This document shows, in pieces, positions 23,478 to 37,700 of a stretch of 64,000 nt of DNA (position 1 is its first letter; every line of letters starts with the position of its first letter). Below the pieces are notes generated by a model, which was given only the letters and a program-made list of their open reading frames with translations, made no database searches and had not been told where the DNA came from. The translations under genes and the position numbers were made by a program. The DNA comes from Augochlora pura (taxonomy: Eukaryota > Arthropoda > Insecta > Hymenoptera > Halictidae): NCBI RefSeq assembly GCF_028453695.1, contig NC_135774.1, positions 4,340,001 through 4,404,000 of the forward strand, in the 5' to 3' direction.

Positions 23478-26400
23478 TATAATAATAATCGTTAATTACT
23501 GCTACAAAAGTTCGTTGTAACATTTCTCACAGAAACATTTCTGCACCTTATCTGCACCAATTGTTTCGACTAGTTTTCTAGTTACAGCGTTAAATATTAC
23601 TACGGTTGTTCGTATCATGTAAAATGTTTCCGTTGGAAAATCAGTGCCAATTTCTCGGAACCATCGGAGTAGCCTTCCGCTGCATGCTCAGCAGTCCTTG
23701 AACGTGACGCAGTTACAGTAAGATGATATTCACTTTGGGACGCGTATATTCCCGTTCATTGGCGAATTCTAGAAATCGCGACCGGGCTGCGCAGTAACTT
23801 GGTTCGGCTCGAGATAATCGGTAAATCGGCGAAACTTTCTCTATTGTGCGCGGCAAGTTCACAGGATACGGTCGAATACTGGTAGTGGGGTAGAGGCCAC
23901 GAAACAGCAGCCTGATAATTCTGATAAGGGCAGCGTGTAGCTTCGTGTAGGCGGGGGTGTCGCGCACTCGTGGCACACGTACCTACACACGAACGGACTG
24001 CTAAAGGACAAGTTGGAACATGCGTGATAGGATGAGTTAGCAACTTAAATGGCCCGTGAACTGTAGTTGGGATTACTTGTTGTCTAGTTGCTAAATATAA
24101 TACGAGCGACATTTCGGAATACGCGCAGCCACGTTCGACGGTAAATTACAGTTTTCAGCGTCATCCACGGCTAGACGAAACGTGAAAAGGCACACGCGCG
24201 AACTTCCGGTCGTGCGTCGAGCAATCTCGGCTGATAACTGTAGAAAATCAAAGATCACCAAATTATTCAGAAATAATGACTTTCAAGGGAACGTTAAGAA
24301 GCTTTTTTACAGATTTCAGATTTAGTTTCTCGACAAAGATATAAACATAAGTTTCAGATTTGTTTTTCAATTTAATAAATATGGAAATCGTGACGTCGAC
24401 AAAATGGCGACGTTATTCGTTGTTTCTTACTTGAAAAGTCACTAAAACGTTGCGATTTAAAAACTTTTGTTAATTCTAGATAAACTAGAAAGCATTGTCT
24501 AAACTGTAGCTCACGAATTTTCAAAAATTTTAATAATTCTAGAAATGGCCGTAGTTTAAAGAAAAAGCAGCTATTTTTATCGCAAAAAATCAACTTTTAA
24601 TGCTTACAAAGAATTGAATAACTGACACATAAAAGAAATCTGCATGAAGAATATCTGTTTATTCTTTCATATATTTATTCACTATTTTCTGATTTGTAAA
24701 CTAAATAAAGACAATCGTACAAAAATGTACAAATGAATAAAAATAGGAAAGACTACTAATAAATTTAGTGATATCTAAAATAAAATAACTTGTTAATTTC
24801 TTAATATAATATTGCTATTTTATATTCCAGTAGAGCTATATCTTGCAATTGCTCTAAAAAATTGCATTAAAAAACAACTCAGAACTCGTAAAACTTTCTA
24901 TGACATAAATGATAATTCATATGTAGCAACAAAAAGATTGAGGTTTATATTGTTGCGTCAACGACTCGTGGCTTTCGCCGACTTTCCTACAACGTTCCCC
25001 ATAGTTTTCTTTTTCCATCGACATGATCTTCTTGCTTGAAGAGTTCCGAAAGTCTGAGCGTAACTCACGGATGCCATCAACAAGGATACTCTACTACTGT
25101 TGGAAGAGAAAATTCTTTGGGGAAACTCGAATATTGCAGGCGGAATTATTTTTTACCAGGGAAGTTTCGAGTGGCTGCCATAATGTAACCAAACTCCACG
25201 CAACTCTTCGAGTGGCTCGGAACTATGGATACTGAAGGAAGCCCAATACCACTCGACAACAGAAAAAAAAACCGATTTCCATTCCACAAACGATGTTAAT
25301 AAGCTTAATTACATACGAAACATTCATTGAACAAGTTCAGGTTGCTTCTGAAGAGGAACTCTCGAACGGTCGATATTACGATTTCGTACAAAGCTCACAT
25401 TTTAGATCAACGAAACGAATAATGTGACATTTTCTTCGTACATGACTATTTTATTACATTATAATATCTTAAATTTATTTTGGAGAGTCACATTTCACCG
25501 ACTTGTTTACTATACTGCGAGGAATATGATTTCGCATGATGTAAATTATAAATTATAAATAAATTATTTGATTAAAATATTTACACTCAACAGTTATCAT
25601 TTAATTAAGCCTTTTAAATGAAACTATCAAACTAATAAATAAATTATTTCAGTTTGATAAACACATGTTCTCTAAGGTTCATTATCAATTGAATAACTCG
25701 TTGCTATGAAAACAATAACACTTGAATAAATATTTACAAGGTAGCAATAACCTATTCATTAATTTAAGCATCATTTAAAAAGAATGTCGATGAAATAGAA
25801 AACGCCGATTATCTACATCCACCACAATGTTATCCAAAAAGTATTAATTTCTTGAATTTTATTATTCATTTAATTCATTAGAAATTGTATTTATGGAGAT
25901 ACATACATATATTTTTACAATAATATTTATTCGAGAATATAAACTGCAACTTAAATGTATAAAAATGATTAAACGGTGACTAAAAATTTAGTTTTATTAC
26001 ACCTTGAAGAAGCTTATTGTTGTTCTCCAAGTATTACTGCAGTTTTGTATAAAGATCTACAGTTTAGTTAGCATCTTACAGAATCATCTCCAAATTAAAA
26101 TTAAACAATTGAAGTCGACACTGTACAAAAAGTTGAAAATTATATTATATTACATACCCCAAATAATTTCCTTAACAAAATATTTAAAAAAATAATTTTA
26201 ATACCAACAGTGTTATTTTAAGCAATATATTTGTCAATAATATTATACAAAGTATAACGTTACGCGTTTTATAGAATATTTTGATTGCTACTATTGTCGT
26301 TGTGCTTAAAATAAGTTAACAATTTCAATATCGACGAGGCATGTCGCAGGAGCTGGTAAACGTTACGAGAGTTACTATTTTTGCAAGTAGATGTAGTAAC

Positions 26401-28663
26401 GAAACGTTGCATTTCGAAGCTCGAAACCTGAAGTTCTCGAAAATTACACAGAAGTTATTGATGACTGTTCTCTTGCAAGATGTCAACATGACGTTCACAT
26501 TCATCGCAGTCGCATAGCCGACGAGCGTATGTCGTATGTTTGCGCAAAAGGTTTGGCATCGTGTGGTTAGCCAATGATATAGGTGTCATCTGCATAGCTG
26601 CAGCGGCTGTGTATGCGATAGAAACTTCGCCGACATCGTTAATCTGTCCAAGGCCAGCAAGTAAGTATATTCTCTATAATAATAGACGTTAACTTGTTCG
26701 GCTGCGGACCAATACGTGGAGTCGATAATATCGTGGCCATCCGCCTCCTACCTTATCGTGCAACCTCCCTGTATACTTCACGCAACTTTGATGCACGAAC
26801 TTGCTGTTAACCAGAGAAACGGCAGTTTATCGATTACGATGTCTCGAGACTCATTTCCACTGCGTTGGCGTTTGCCGATTGGTCCTGCCGTCGCGTTGCT
26901 TTGCCAACCGGGTGAACCGATCCTGGTAAAATCCGTATACCTATTGCGTAGGCACACGTCGATTATAGGAAGGGGAGTAAGCAAAGACAAACAAGTTTGA
27001 AGTGTTCAGCATCTCTTCAGTATCACTTGAGGAGGGTACAGTTCCACTTGAGAGGCAAAATACTATGCTGATTAGTTTTTCATTCGATGTCGGTAAATTA
27101 TCAAAGGATATCATGCCAAAAAGTTGACAATGTTCAGTCAAATCCTCCGCACGATAAGCAATTTCGCTCCTGCAATAAAATTTGGGACGAAATTAATAAT
27201 GACATTGCCGAAAATATTATTTCAAATAATATTTTATTCTTCAGTATAATTATTTTAAATAATTCTAAAGTTATAGTGTTTAGGATTTAGTTCTATTATA
27301 AGTATAGTGTTTAGGATTCAGTACTATTATAAATATAGTGTTTTGGATTTACACCTTTTCCCTTTGAATGAATTGTTAGACAGATTTTATGAAATAAAAT
27401 CTTCTTGTTTATCATTAATTCTGCTGATTATTTCAATTGACCAATTTGTAATAAAAAGATAATGAAATAATTTATTATTTAGAATTGCTTTATCAAAAAT
27501 GAATCGATAATATTTTTGATACCAAGTAATGGTCTGAAATGAATAATTTCAAGTAGGAGCCATTCCATGCTTAGCAAATTACTTTTGCCCTCGATGTTAT
27601 GTATTTTAATAATACTGAAATTTGTTGTAGTACTGTTATGCCGTGAGGTGAAGGGATGGGATCTCTCGAGATTCGCAGTTTTCTCCGCTGGTCGATTAGA
27701 GTTGTCGAAAAAGGAATACGCCACAAACGAAGAATTACAAAGAACTTTATTTTAATCTTAACAACGCGATGTGTACGTGACCCTCTCTACATATGTTCTG
27801 GAAAGATCTCGAGGCTCGCGGAAAAACATTCTCAGGCCAGAAACGATCGATATTCCTTATGTTTATGTTTTTCCGGCGAAGCTGATCCGGCTCGTTTTGT
27901 CATTACAACCTAGGCCGAAACGGAGTGAAGTATGACTAATAATTTTAGTAATTAAATCCTAGTAACATTTGTAATATTTGGGGTGTTGCATAACAGTACA
28001 AGCGAAGTTAGGGAGCTTTGAAGTAATTATTTTTCTAATTTCGACATTTTTTAGGAGTTACAAACTCCTAAAGTATCCAGTTTTTGCTCCTTTTTACGAA
28101 AACTACCTTCGAGTTTGAATTTATATCTCCGAAGTTATTAGAGGCACAAAGTTGTGACTTTTTTCTAGTAATCTTGGAAGACACACACATCGAAACAAAT
28201 TTTCTTTAAAGAAATATAAATATTTTGTCTATCGCAAAAAATAAAGATATTTTATCTTTTAGAAAAAATAAAATTTTTGTTTTGTAAATGTGATATGAGG
28301 TCATGTTTTTAAAAATTGGAAATAAATATGTACATATACCTACTGTGTACGTGAATTTTCCCTTTCCATTCCAATTTTTAATTCGCGGAGACTATAAAGC
28401 TGTAATTATGGTAGTAATCTTACATTTCTAAGAACTAACTATTCATTCATACGTATGTTATGTCAGAACCATATAACTCTAACTGATTATATCTCTGAAA
28501 CTATCAAGCAACTGTGCATAATGTTTCATACGCGCCATTGGGAATCAACAATTCATCATCGCAAGAAAGTTCATTCAAATTGATATCGGACAATTCAGAG
28601 CATTGTTAGGCGTGTGAGGAGAACGAAATTAAAAGTAATTTTCCAGCGACTGCAACGTGCACA
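23478..28663. other. Non-coding stretch
   Basis: A CpG-rich block at 23640..24240 carries two overlapping - strand frames (118 and 87 codons), unrecognised. AT-rich DNA follows. A GC-richer part (26340..27000) includes a donor-like CAGCAA|GTAAGT near 26660, with no convincing coding frame before it. Confidence 0.5.
28050..28072. repeat. Perfect hairpin with 10-bp arms
   Basis: TTTAGGAGTT, three bases, AACTCCTAAA. It lies in repeat-like AT-rich sequence (about 28000..28300). No T-run or gene end makes it a terminator; it is probably part of an unclassified element. Confidence 0.6.
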
Positions 28664-28665
28664 TA

Positions 28666-30174
28666 CAGTGGTACACGAAAGTATTCGAACGGTTAGATTT
28701 CTTATTTTTAGCACATGAAATATGTACGTTAATCCGAAATGTTTAACAATTTAGTGCCTATAGCGAGAGGAAAGCCCAAAAATTGTGTTAGTGAAATTAA
28801 AAAATAATCCAATGTGTTAATATTTTGTAGCACCACCATTGGCGTTGATTACTTTTCTTGAACGACGTTCCATACTATGTGTTAGCATTTTTGTGAAACT
28901 AGGTTTAATAGAATTCCATGTTTCTGTTACTTTATCCGTTAACATTTGTTTTAATATAATTAGATATTTCTTTAGTTTTCTTCCGATTTCTGTTCATAGG
29001 TGCTCGATCGGATTAAGGTTCGGATTTTGTGTGCCACTGTTTAACATGTCTATGTGGTGTATTATAAATGGTCCATTCTTTGACGATCCAAGCTGTGTAC
29101 TTCTGATCATTTTCTTGTTGGAAGTAAAAGTCTTCCAGTAAACCCGTTAAATTATTTTTGAAAATATTTAGAATATATATATCAAGCTATATTTATCGAG
29201 TGTGTCATCGATAAACACTAATTTTCCGGCCCCATTCGCTGCCATGTAGCCTCATACCATAGTATTACCATACCCATGTTTGATTGTTTGTTTTAAATGC
29301 GTTGCTTAAAACTCTACATTTGGTTCTCGCCATACATAATTCCTACCGTGTAAACTGAAAACACTAAATTTCAATTCGTTTGGGAATATGACTTTATCCC
29401 AAAAAGAAATATTTTTTGTAATTAAATTTTTTCCGAACTGCAACCTCTTTCATTGATTTATTTTATCAGTGTAAGGTTTTCTTCTTGGCACTCTGCCGTG
29501 ATAATTATTGTCCCATAGTTATTGTCGGCACAATTGGGGATGAACTTGCTTATCAGACATTTCTTCAGCCATATTTGCCAATTTGGGAGCAGAAGTTACA
29601 TGATCTTTTTTATTTCGCGAATTATAGTTTTCTCTCCTCTGCTTATTAATTTTTTCGGACGACCTGAACAAGCTTTATTAACAATGAATCCTTGACTTTA
29701 AAATTCCTCATTATGTAGTGCACTATAGATTTACCTCTGTCTACAATTTTTGTAATCTCTACGTAGTTTCAATATTACTTCTCGTTCACAGATTTGTGTT
29801 TCTGACTGTTTCCAATTCGTAGTCATTATTGTACTGCACAACTTTATTTTATTCTTACTTAAACCATATGATCAACTAAATGTTTCTTTGTTTACATTCG
29901 ATGCTAATGTTTACATTCAGCGTTGCGATATAAGCCGAACACCAATAACTTTGAAGTGTTCGTATACTTTAGTTAACCATACCTAGTGCGCATTTCAAAT
30001 AAACATGTGTAAATACTGTATACATGATTGGATTGTTTTCTAATTTAATTAACATAATCTTAAAACTTCTTTCTTGCTATAGCCACTAAATTATTTTAAA
30101 CATTTCGAATTAACACAGATTTAATGTGCTAAAAATAAGAAACATAACCGTTCGAATACTTTCGTTAGTCACTG
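28666..30174 (-). mobile_element. Second Tc1-like transposon, - strand transposase remnant
   Basis: The left end starts CAGTGGTACACG and the right end is TTAGTCACTG. The inverted repeats of roughly 90 bp share GAAAGTATTCGAACGGTTA and a TTCTTATTTTTAGCACAT block. TA flanks both ends (28664..28665 and 30175..30176). Translating the - strand around 29400..29330 gives WDKVIFPNELKFSVFSLHGR then NYVWREPN, the Tc1 core block with the expected SDE changed to PNE. A following GNTMV-stop-GYMAANGAGKLVF shows a nonsense codon in place of Trp. The element is decayed but its ends are well preserved. It is a different subfamily from the element at 21972. Confidence 0.92.
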
Positions 30175-30176
30175 TA

Positions 30177-33100
30177 TATGTTGTGACGTTGCAAAATTGT
30201 AACATCACTTCTTTATTGTTTCTGATGATCTAAACTGTCCGTACGGAGGACTACGGGGTCACACACACTCATGTGCGCACGCACACACCTGAGACAATTG
30301 AGAGCAAATCCTTGAAGAAATTGGGGAGGGGGGAATAAATTATCGTTTAATAAACTTTTTCAATTATTTCTCATAACCATGACTCGATGGATGCCTCTGG
30401 AGTAGAACGCTACGTAGACCGCTGGGAGAACACGAAAGGCGTTTCTGTAACCTCGTTCCGCCACGGAAAAAGGATTTCAATAGGTGTGAGTTGTAAAAGT
30501 GGCGACCGAGGCCTCTTAGTGAAATTCCCTGTCGCGGAAATCACGTGATTCGGGGACTGTCGGCCCTCCGTTAGACGGCCCTGCATTAGTTAAGGCATCG
30601 GCCGTATAGGATAAATTCTAGTAGCAAATTGAGTATTGGTGGCGAGGTGAGGGGGGGGGGGGGGGGCAGAGAAGCATTGCGATGGTTGGTGGAAACCGTA
30701 ACGAGTCTCTGCCGGGTAAACTATCGTCGCTACTGTTGCATATTCGAGAACTTCCGTGCCACGTGTGTTGGCCATCGGTCAGTCTACTTTAGAAACTTCA
30801 GGTTCTTTTGAAAGAGAGTTCGTAGCCGATGTAAGACGAACGCTTTGATGGTGGGGCGCACCTATCTGACCCGTTATGGTTTGTTAATTAGGTGACTCGG
30901 TAGTATTTTGGCGTACAGCAACATGCTTCTTGTGTGATCGTTCTATCTCTTTCTCGTTGGTAACGTGGCGCTTCTCGCCCGTTACCGAAACCGCGTTTCA
31001 CTTGATACGCCGGAAGGATTTCGCACAGCTCCAATTTAGTGATCACGTTGGGAAATTTTTCCTCGGGGAGTTGCGTAGCGTCGCAAGATGCAATCGTCGT
31101 GCGCTCGTTGTCGCGTCAGGAGAAGTTGGGCATAGGGTTTTCCATTCGTCGCGCATGCACGACGATTTCCGGAAGTGAGATCCACGTGCAGTCAATTCTT
31201 CTCGCGCCGAATTACCGCGCATTGCGAATAATCGTCTTGTGGTGAATAGAAATCGTACGTTAACATCTGCTCATTGCATTGATTCGAAATTGGACAAGAC
31301 AACCGTGTGCTGCGACAAATAACCGCAAAAATTGTGTGAAGGGCGCGGGCTCTCGGACACGACCACGTGGCCGACTTTTTTGTGAAAATTTACGTGGATT
31401 ATTAAAAGCCTAGTTATGGCCTTAATCTGGATCGATTATTTCAGCCGCGAGATCCGCCCTGCCAGGAGAGTTGTCTTTTCTATTCCTGTGACCGAACCCT
31501 TGCCCTTATCGTATCTAGTTTAGTCGTCCATGAGTCCGGATTCGCATTCGGAGATCGGATTTCGTGTTTCGTATGGCATTCTTCTAGTGCCTGGGAGCCG
31601 AAAGGTTTTTCATGTGACCAGTAGCGAACTCCCGAATATCATACATTATGCAGGGTGGACCGCGTTCGTACGGCTGTGTGCAAACTCGATCTAAGAGCCT
31701 ATAAAATCCACGGAGTTGTCCTCCTCTCCCGATCTGACCACCAGTCAAAACAGAACAATATCATAATATACATATATTTTCTACTTTGTTTAAATTAACT
31801 GAAGATATTTATTACTAAACTTTTAAGGTAAATACATTATCCTTTTTCAAACAGAATGATCGATTTAGACTTGGATATATACTAAGGAATCTTTCGAGGG
31901 ACAAGGATTATTTACCTTATCCTATAAAAGGATGAAGAGTTTCGTATCTGTATTTCCAGTTTCCTTATTTACAGGTAAACTTGAGCAACATGCTGAAAAG
32001 TTTTTGCAGGATGAGTAGAAATTTAAATCGACCAGCTGATGAATAACGACTTACAAGAAAGTTGGTCGAGGCTTGTTCTCCGGCGATGAATCGAGGACGT
32101 GCGTGGAATCGAGTGGCGTGGCCAGGATTCCCTTTCATGCGGCTCATGTTTTTCAGAAAGGGTACATATGTAAACCCGATAATAGGACGGCCATTTGCCA
32201 CCGGTTCGATCGTGCATCTCTCTCGCGTATTTCACGCAGCCTGTCCGTACTCTATGGAACACGCGGAATCGCATATCGATTAGAAGTTTCCGCGACGAAC
32301 GCGGAGGACCGGCGTATGCGACGACCTCGAACATGCCTGCGAAATAGGGGGGCAACTATACTTATATAAATATTGGTAATATTCAAATATCGTTTGTTAC
32401 TTCGATGCGACAATTACATTATTAAATATTATTTCGTTAAATGTTGGTCGACGCTCGTGTTACACGACAAATTAAGCTTGAAACAATTCATCTAATGCTG
32501 AATGCAGAATCGCTTTATGTACAAGCATGATATTAATGTCCAAAACTTTCGATCCTGGCTGTGAACATATTTAACCAGTTTAGCAAGTTCCCCGTGGAAA
32601 GTTGTCGTATGGGAAACAATAAATTCTTTTCGATAGTTGGGCAAAGTTTTGGGCAAAGTATATCATGCTCTGTTGATTGAAGCAAATATTGTAGATTTAA
32701 GTGCCACCTATGTTTTACATTCTGCTTTCCCAAGCTACTTGTCTTAACAAATCAATCTTCGTTTTACATAAAGGAATTAATTTCATGCAGGATTTATACA
32801 CTAAAGAGTTACACATGTCGAATTTGAAAAAAAAAACAATTAAAATAGAAATTTAAAAAATATTAAGTCTTGAAACGATATACATATAATGTAAGTAGAA
32901 TTAAAAGCATCAAATGCATACAACTATATGGGGATTATAAGGAACTGTATGCAAATCATGAACTTGCAAAGATCTAGAGTAATATCGAGAATATTCTCAT
33001 CGTCAGTATCTTCAGTTTCACTTGCTAGAATGAAGTATTGTTCAGTTCGCCGCATCCACATGTCTTTCATAGCCTCTAATCAAGTGCTCGGTCAAAGCCA

Positions 33101-36100
33101 CGGAGTCAGATGACGGTGTGCTTTGGGAAGTTGCAAATAAACAGGTGTAAAAACGTGGATCCGCCGGCTCAGGAATCTTCGTGCTGCTCGTGACGTCGCG
33201 TAGGTAGCAGAAAGAGGATAAACGCGGCGAATTTGAGGAAGCTACGGGGCCCCGTGGAATTAATAATGATGAAAGAGCGAAGGGACAGAGTCGAGCATGC
33301 CGCGACCGTATACGTCACGATGCCCCATTATGCTTATGAATATAAATGCACCCTTGGGGGTGGCCGCAATAAATGCCGGCCACACCGGTGGCGGATCTCT
33401 GAATTCTGCTGGAAGAGCGCTCGCGCGTACACGCGGTACCCGCGGAACAACGAAAATAAAAGGCATCGTTGCGCCGCCGGCCAGTTTTTCTTCCTTTCGC
33501 CCTCCTCTGCCCCTTCACCGTCAGCCACCTCCATCCCCTGTCTATTCCTCGTCCTTCTGTCCCTCTGCTTTTTCTCTCGCTGCGGCCGCGAATGGTAGCG
33601 TGCGGCGCAGCGCTGCACCAAGCATAAAAGAATAATTAAAATAAAGTAAGCTCCGTGTAATTCTGCCGAAATTATACGCGGCTACAATAACGGTAACAAC
33701 GAAATGGTTAATAAGGGGCCGTGGCCCGACACGCGTCCGCCACCCCTCGTCTACGACTAATTGCACTTTCATAAAATATTTAGAGGGCCGGCAACGGCTC
33801 ATCACGGAATTCGTAGGCTCTAAGCAGTTTTGTTTGGATTCTACTCGCCGGCTGTTCCGACGACCTTTTTCACCTTTCTGTGAAATCTGGTTTACTCCTG
33901 TTTTGTAAATGGACTGCGGTTCTTTGTGTAAAGTGAAAATTTATTTAGTCCTATCGAGCCTAGCGGGACACATATATCTCAGCTATTTTTTCTGAATGTC
34001 AAAAGGACAATGCGCGTTTCACGAATGCGCTGGTTGCGCTGTTCTAATACGTTCGACTGTACATTAATATTTTGGTTATAACTAATAAGGATGATTAGCA
34101 ATTATAAAATTCCAATTATCCGGCGTACTCGAGACTTCAGTAATGAAAACCAGAAATATAATTTAAAAAACAACCATCGGTAATGTAATATCGTTATTTA
34201 TTAACGGCAATAAAATATAGATAAATATACGGTGTGTATAAGATATATATTATAATATAAATCTACATTACCTCGACAATGGATGATGCTACAGTACAAC
34301 AGGGAACAGTTTGATTGCTATATTATTACTGTTTGAACAATATCCCTGCTTTATAATTTGTTACCTTCTATTAAAAAATTCATTTTGAAGAATATGCTGG
34401 TTTATTATTTATAGTAGTCGAGGTAACTGCTGAGTAACTTTTATTGAAGATATGATGATATTGAAGATAGCTGTAATATTTCCGAACATGGGGAAAATAC
34501 AATATTTCCACCAAGACACAGGTTATACTCGTAAGCCTCGACAATAATAGCTCCATGATACCAGGCTGTGATAAGCTCGCATCTTTGTCTGAGCGATATG
34601 TTTCTACTGCCAATAACAATCAAGTTTCCAAGGTGCGCTATTTTAATTTTTTTAGTGCATTTAGTGCACTTTTGTAGTGAAAGAAATTGCAAAAATGATG
34701 TAAAACCTGATAATTACCAAATTCAAAATGGGACGAGAAATAAGAAATGAAATTGTTAATTATTAAAAATATTGAGAAAACAAGATTTTTTCAAGCGTAG
34801 TCAACAACGATATATCGTTCTTCGACACTAAGAAGGCTAAATGCATCATTTTGTGCATAGATTGAAATTAATATTATTCATCAATACTGTCGACTAATAC
34901 AGACGTTGATCGAACCCAGTCGTTGTAAGTTTCTACCGATGGAAACAGCATCTGCGAAATCTTTGCCCCGTGAACAGGCATCGCGGAATTCCTACGAATC
35001 GGCCTCGCGTTGCGGTTTGATTTCTGTTTCGATCGGTCTTGTCTTCCTTCCCGCGGGACGCACTCTTTCCGGTCCATGCTCTCCCGTGGAATTCGTTTAA
35101 CATCGAGGGAACGAGCTATTGGAATGTTTGGGATTTCTACGATGGCCCACTTCCAGACTCATGAATTATGCAGACACGGGAACGAGTTCCCGAACGCGGT
35201 AATGAGAGGCGAATGGGGATTTTCGTCTTGGGAAAGTGTGGTCAATGAACTTTCCTGTTTACTTTTCTTTGTTGCTCCATAGTTTTCTGCTCGGCGGAAG
35301 TTCCGAAGACAAATGTATTTTCTGTTCGAATTGATTCCACGGACAACTTCGAAATCCTTGAATGTAAAAGTACACAAAAGGCAGCTTCCGACGTTCTGGT
35401 TCTTTGTTTGCCAACAATGCTCGTGATTTTGTGCATATAACTATTAGTATGTCTTAAGGACGGTACACCTGAGATAATGTGTAGAATGACGAAAACGTTA
35501 GGCTGCTAAGTATGTGACGAACCGAGTTTATAACAAAGAACATTGGTGATGTGACAAAACGCAAAATAAATAACAGCATGGTATACAGCAACAGTATAAC
35601 TAATTTAGGCTAGCAATTTCTTTCTGTGTAAATCGCTTTAGTAGATGAAGGTAACATCGAAAAAAAATAAAGTTACGTGGAAGTTTATTCACGTGGAAAT
35701 TATTCATAAGACGATCGTAAATCTGGATGAATTTTAAAAGAAACTGGCGATGTAATCAACTTCGTTATAAGTTCATTGTAACACATTAATTAACTTGTAC
35801 AGAAAAACGCCATTAATTTCGATGAATTAATCCTATTTCATATATAATTAATGCTGCAAAAGTGCGACTATAATATTGGCGCAATATAACTACGGTTCTG
35901 GAACTTTGAATATTGAATATTAATTTCCTCGGATCATAGCGATTTAATGAAGATACTGGATTTCATAAAATTCCTGTTCCTTCATATTCAGAAAGAGACA
36001 CAGACGTACTTTCGAACCTCATGAAAACTTTTCCTCATCGCATAAAAGAATTCTTGAACTTGATTTTATAGGAATACAGCGGACGATTTAATTCAATTGA

Positions 36101-37459
36101 AATATTCAATTAACACAGTCCCCAGTTGAAACACGTAAACTCCCACGAGATCATACACATAGTATGGGGATGACATTTAAAACCTGTAGTAAGTATTCGT
36201 AATTAAAAGGGAAACAGCAAATGCGAGACGTCGCTTGGCAACATCATTTTATAATTAATTATATGAAAACAGTATAAAAATTAAAACACTTCATATATAT
36301 ACATATATGTATATATGGATGTATTCGTTTAGATTGATTTGCTATTAATTGCTTAACTGCCTGACTCCTGTCTCTTATTTGATTTGCTATAAGGTGGAAT
36401 TGATTTTAAAAAAAGATGAATACGAGCACCGTAGTGGTTCATTTAGATTGTAGCAAAGTGAATACAATCTGCAAACGAGTTAATTAGGAATGTAAATAGA
36501 GAATGTGATTTACGAAAGTATACATTTGCGGTAAAAAAACATGCGGTTATAGGTTATTATATAGAATAATATAAATGACATTAAAATTATAGCAGATAAA
36601 AATTGTTGTAAGTATCATTAATTAAACGCTGTACAAAGTATAACATTCAAACAATTACAAATATGATATTATCAAATTTTACACAACTTTAGTTCGCCCT
36701 TTAATTTATTTAACTCAAAACTGTATATGAAACAATGAATATCAACCTATGAATATAAATCAACAACGAATTTACAATCTTTGCTTACGAAAGAGAAACA
36801 ACAGAATAAAATATTTTTACTACATCCTAGCTAAAAGTGACGATACCTTAGGACCTAATATTAAATCACCGAAGATGATTCTATAGTTACACAAAGCTGC
36901 AGAAAATGAGCATAACGCTATTATGTTTTAAAGAGAGTACGTTAGAGTATTTAAAAATTTGGATCCACTCTTAGCTCGTGACAATCGTTTCGTCTACAAT
37001 CGCTTTACCAACACGTTCTCATCGTCATCGAGCTTCACAGGAAATATTTACTCACTCATGCATTTCGATTATCGACAATCATTTCTTCGATAATATTTGC
37101 TGATCGATATTGGCTTTTAGTGCGTGCAATAAATGTTATTTTTAATCAATCACTGACATTATATATCTGCAACTGCTTCAGCTAATACATTTAAACTGTA
37201 ATATTACAAATACATGACAAAAAGTGATAAGTAAACAGTGGATCTTACGCGCTTATGGCAGAAATAGATTGGTAAAATTTAAAACTGTAGAGAGATTAAA
37301 AGAATTTAAGATAATCCATGCATTATTAAAAACTTGATGAAGTTATTAATGAAAGCACGAAATTTCTATCTTCTCCCTGTTCGTTGCGAGTTATGAAGCA
37401 AATATTTATTGCACAGATCCACAATCTAGATATAAGTCCTCTAAACGATACTTTGACCA
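30177..37459. other. Non-coding stretch with GC-rich islands
   Basis: Islands at 30380..31740 (with TATAAAA at about 31700), 32060..32350, 33150..33850 and 34900..35400. All their frames overlap on both strands and look like chance. A - strand pair of overlapping frames at 34380..34692 (TAWYHGAIIVEAYEYNLCLG) could be a decayed coding piece. No splice-supported exon. Confidence 0.5.
30651..30666. repeat. G homopolymer of 16
   Basis: Sixteen consecutive G after GGCGAGGTGA. It is prone to length error in sequencing and may form quadruplex structure. Confidence 0.97.
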
Positions 37460-37463
37460 TTAA

Positions 37464-37696
37464 CCCCTTGTCATACTTTAACAAGTCAAACTCGCATTGG
37501 ATGTTTTTAGTAATAAGCTATTAGGAATAAATGTTCACCCGTTCCTTTAAGTAGGAGTCAAATTTTATTCTCTTGACACTAATATTTAAAAATTCAAGTA
37601 GATATAAGCACACAATAAATATAAAATTCCTTTTTCTTCTAAGAAATTGATGTAAATGTATTATAGTAATTGTAAAGAAAATGGTACGGCAAGGGG
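37464..37696 (+). mobile_element. piggyBac-like MITE, family A, full copy
   Basis: Starts CCCCTTGTCATAC, ends GGTACGGCAAGGGG, with TTAA at 37460..37463 and 37697..37700. Same orientation as the copies at 6687 and 11863. Non-coding. Confidence 0.9.
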
Positions 37697-37700
37697 TTAA

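Noticed and set aside
26340..26665. Possible first exon ending at CAGCAA|GTAAGT
   Set aside because: The open frame before it has no Met start or signal peptide, and an upstream stop. It could be untranslated but nothing supports it.
33233..33805. Cluster of frames of 67 to 121 codons on both strands
   Set aside because: All are mutually overlapping in a GC-rich, Arg/Pro-biased island; none has splice support or recognisable motifs.
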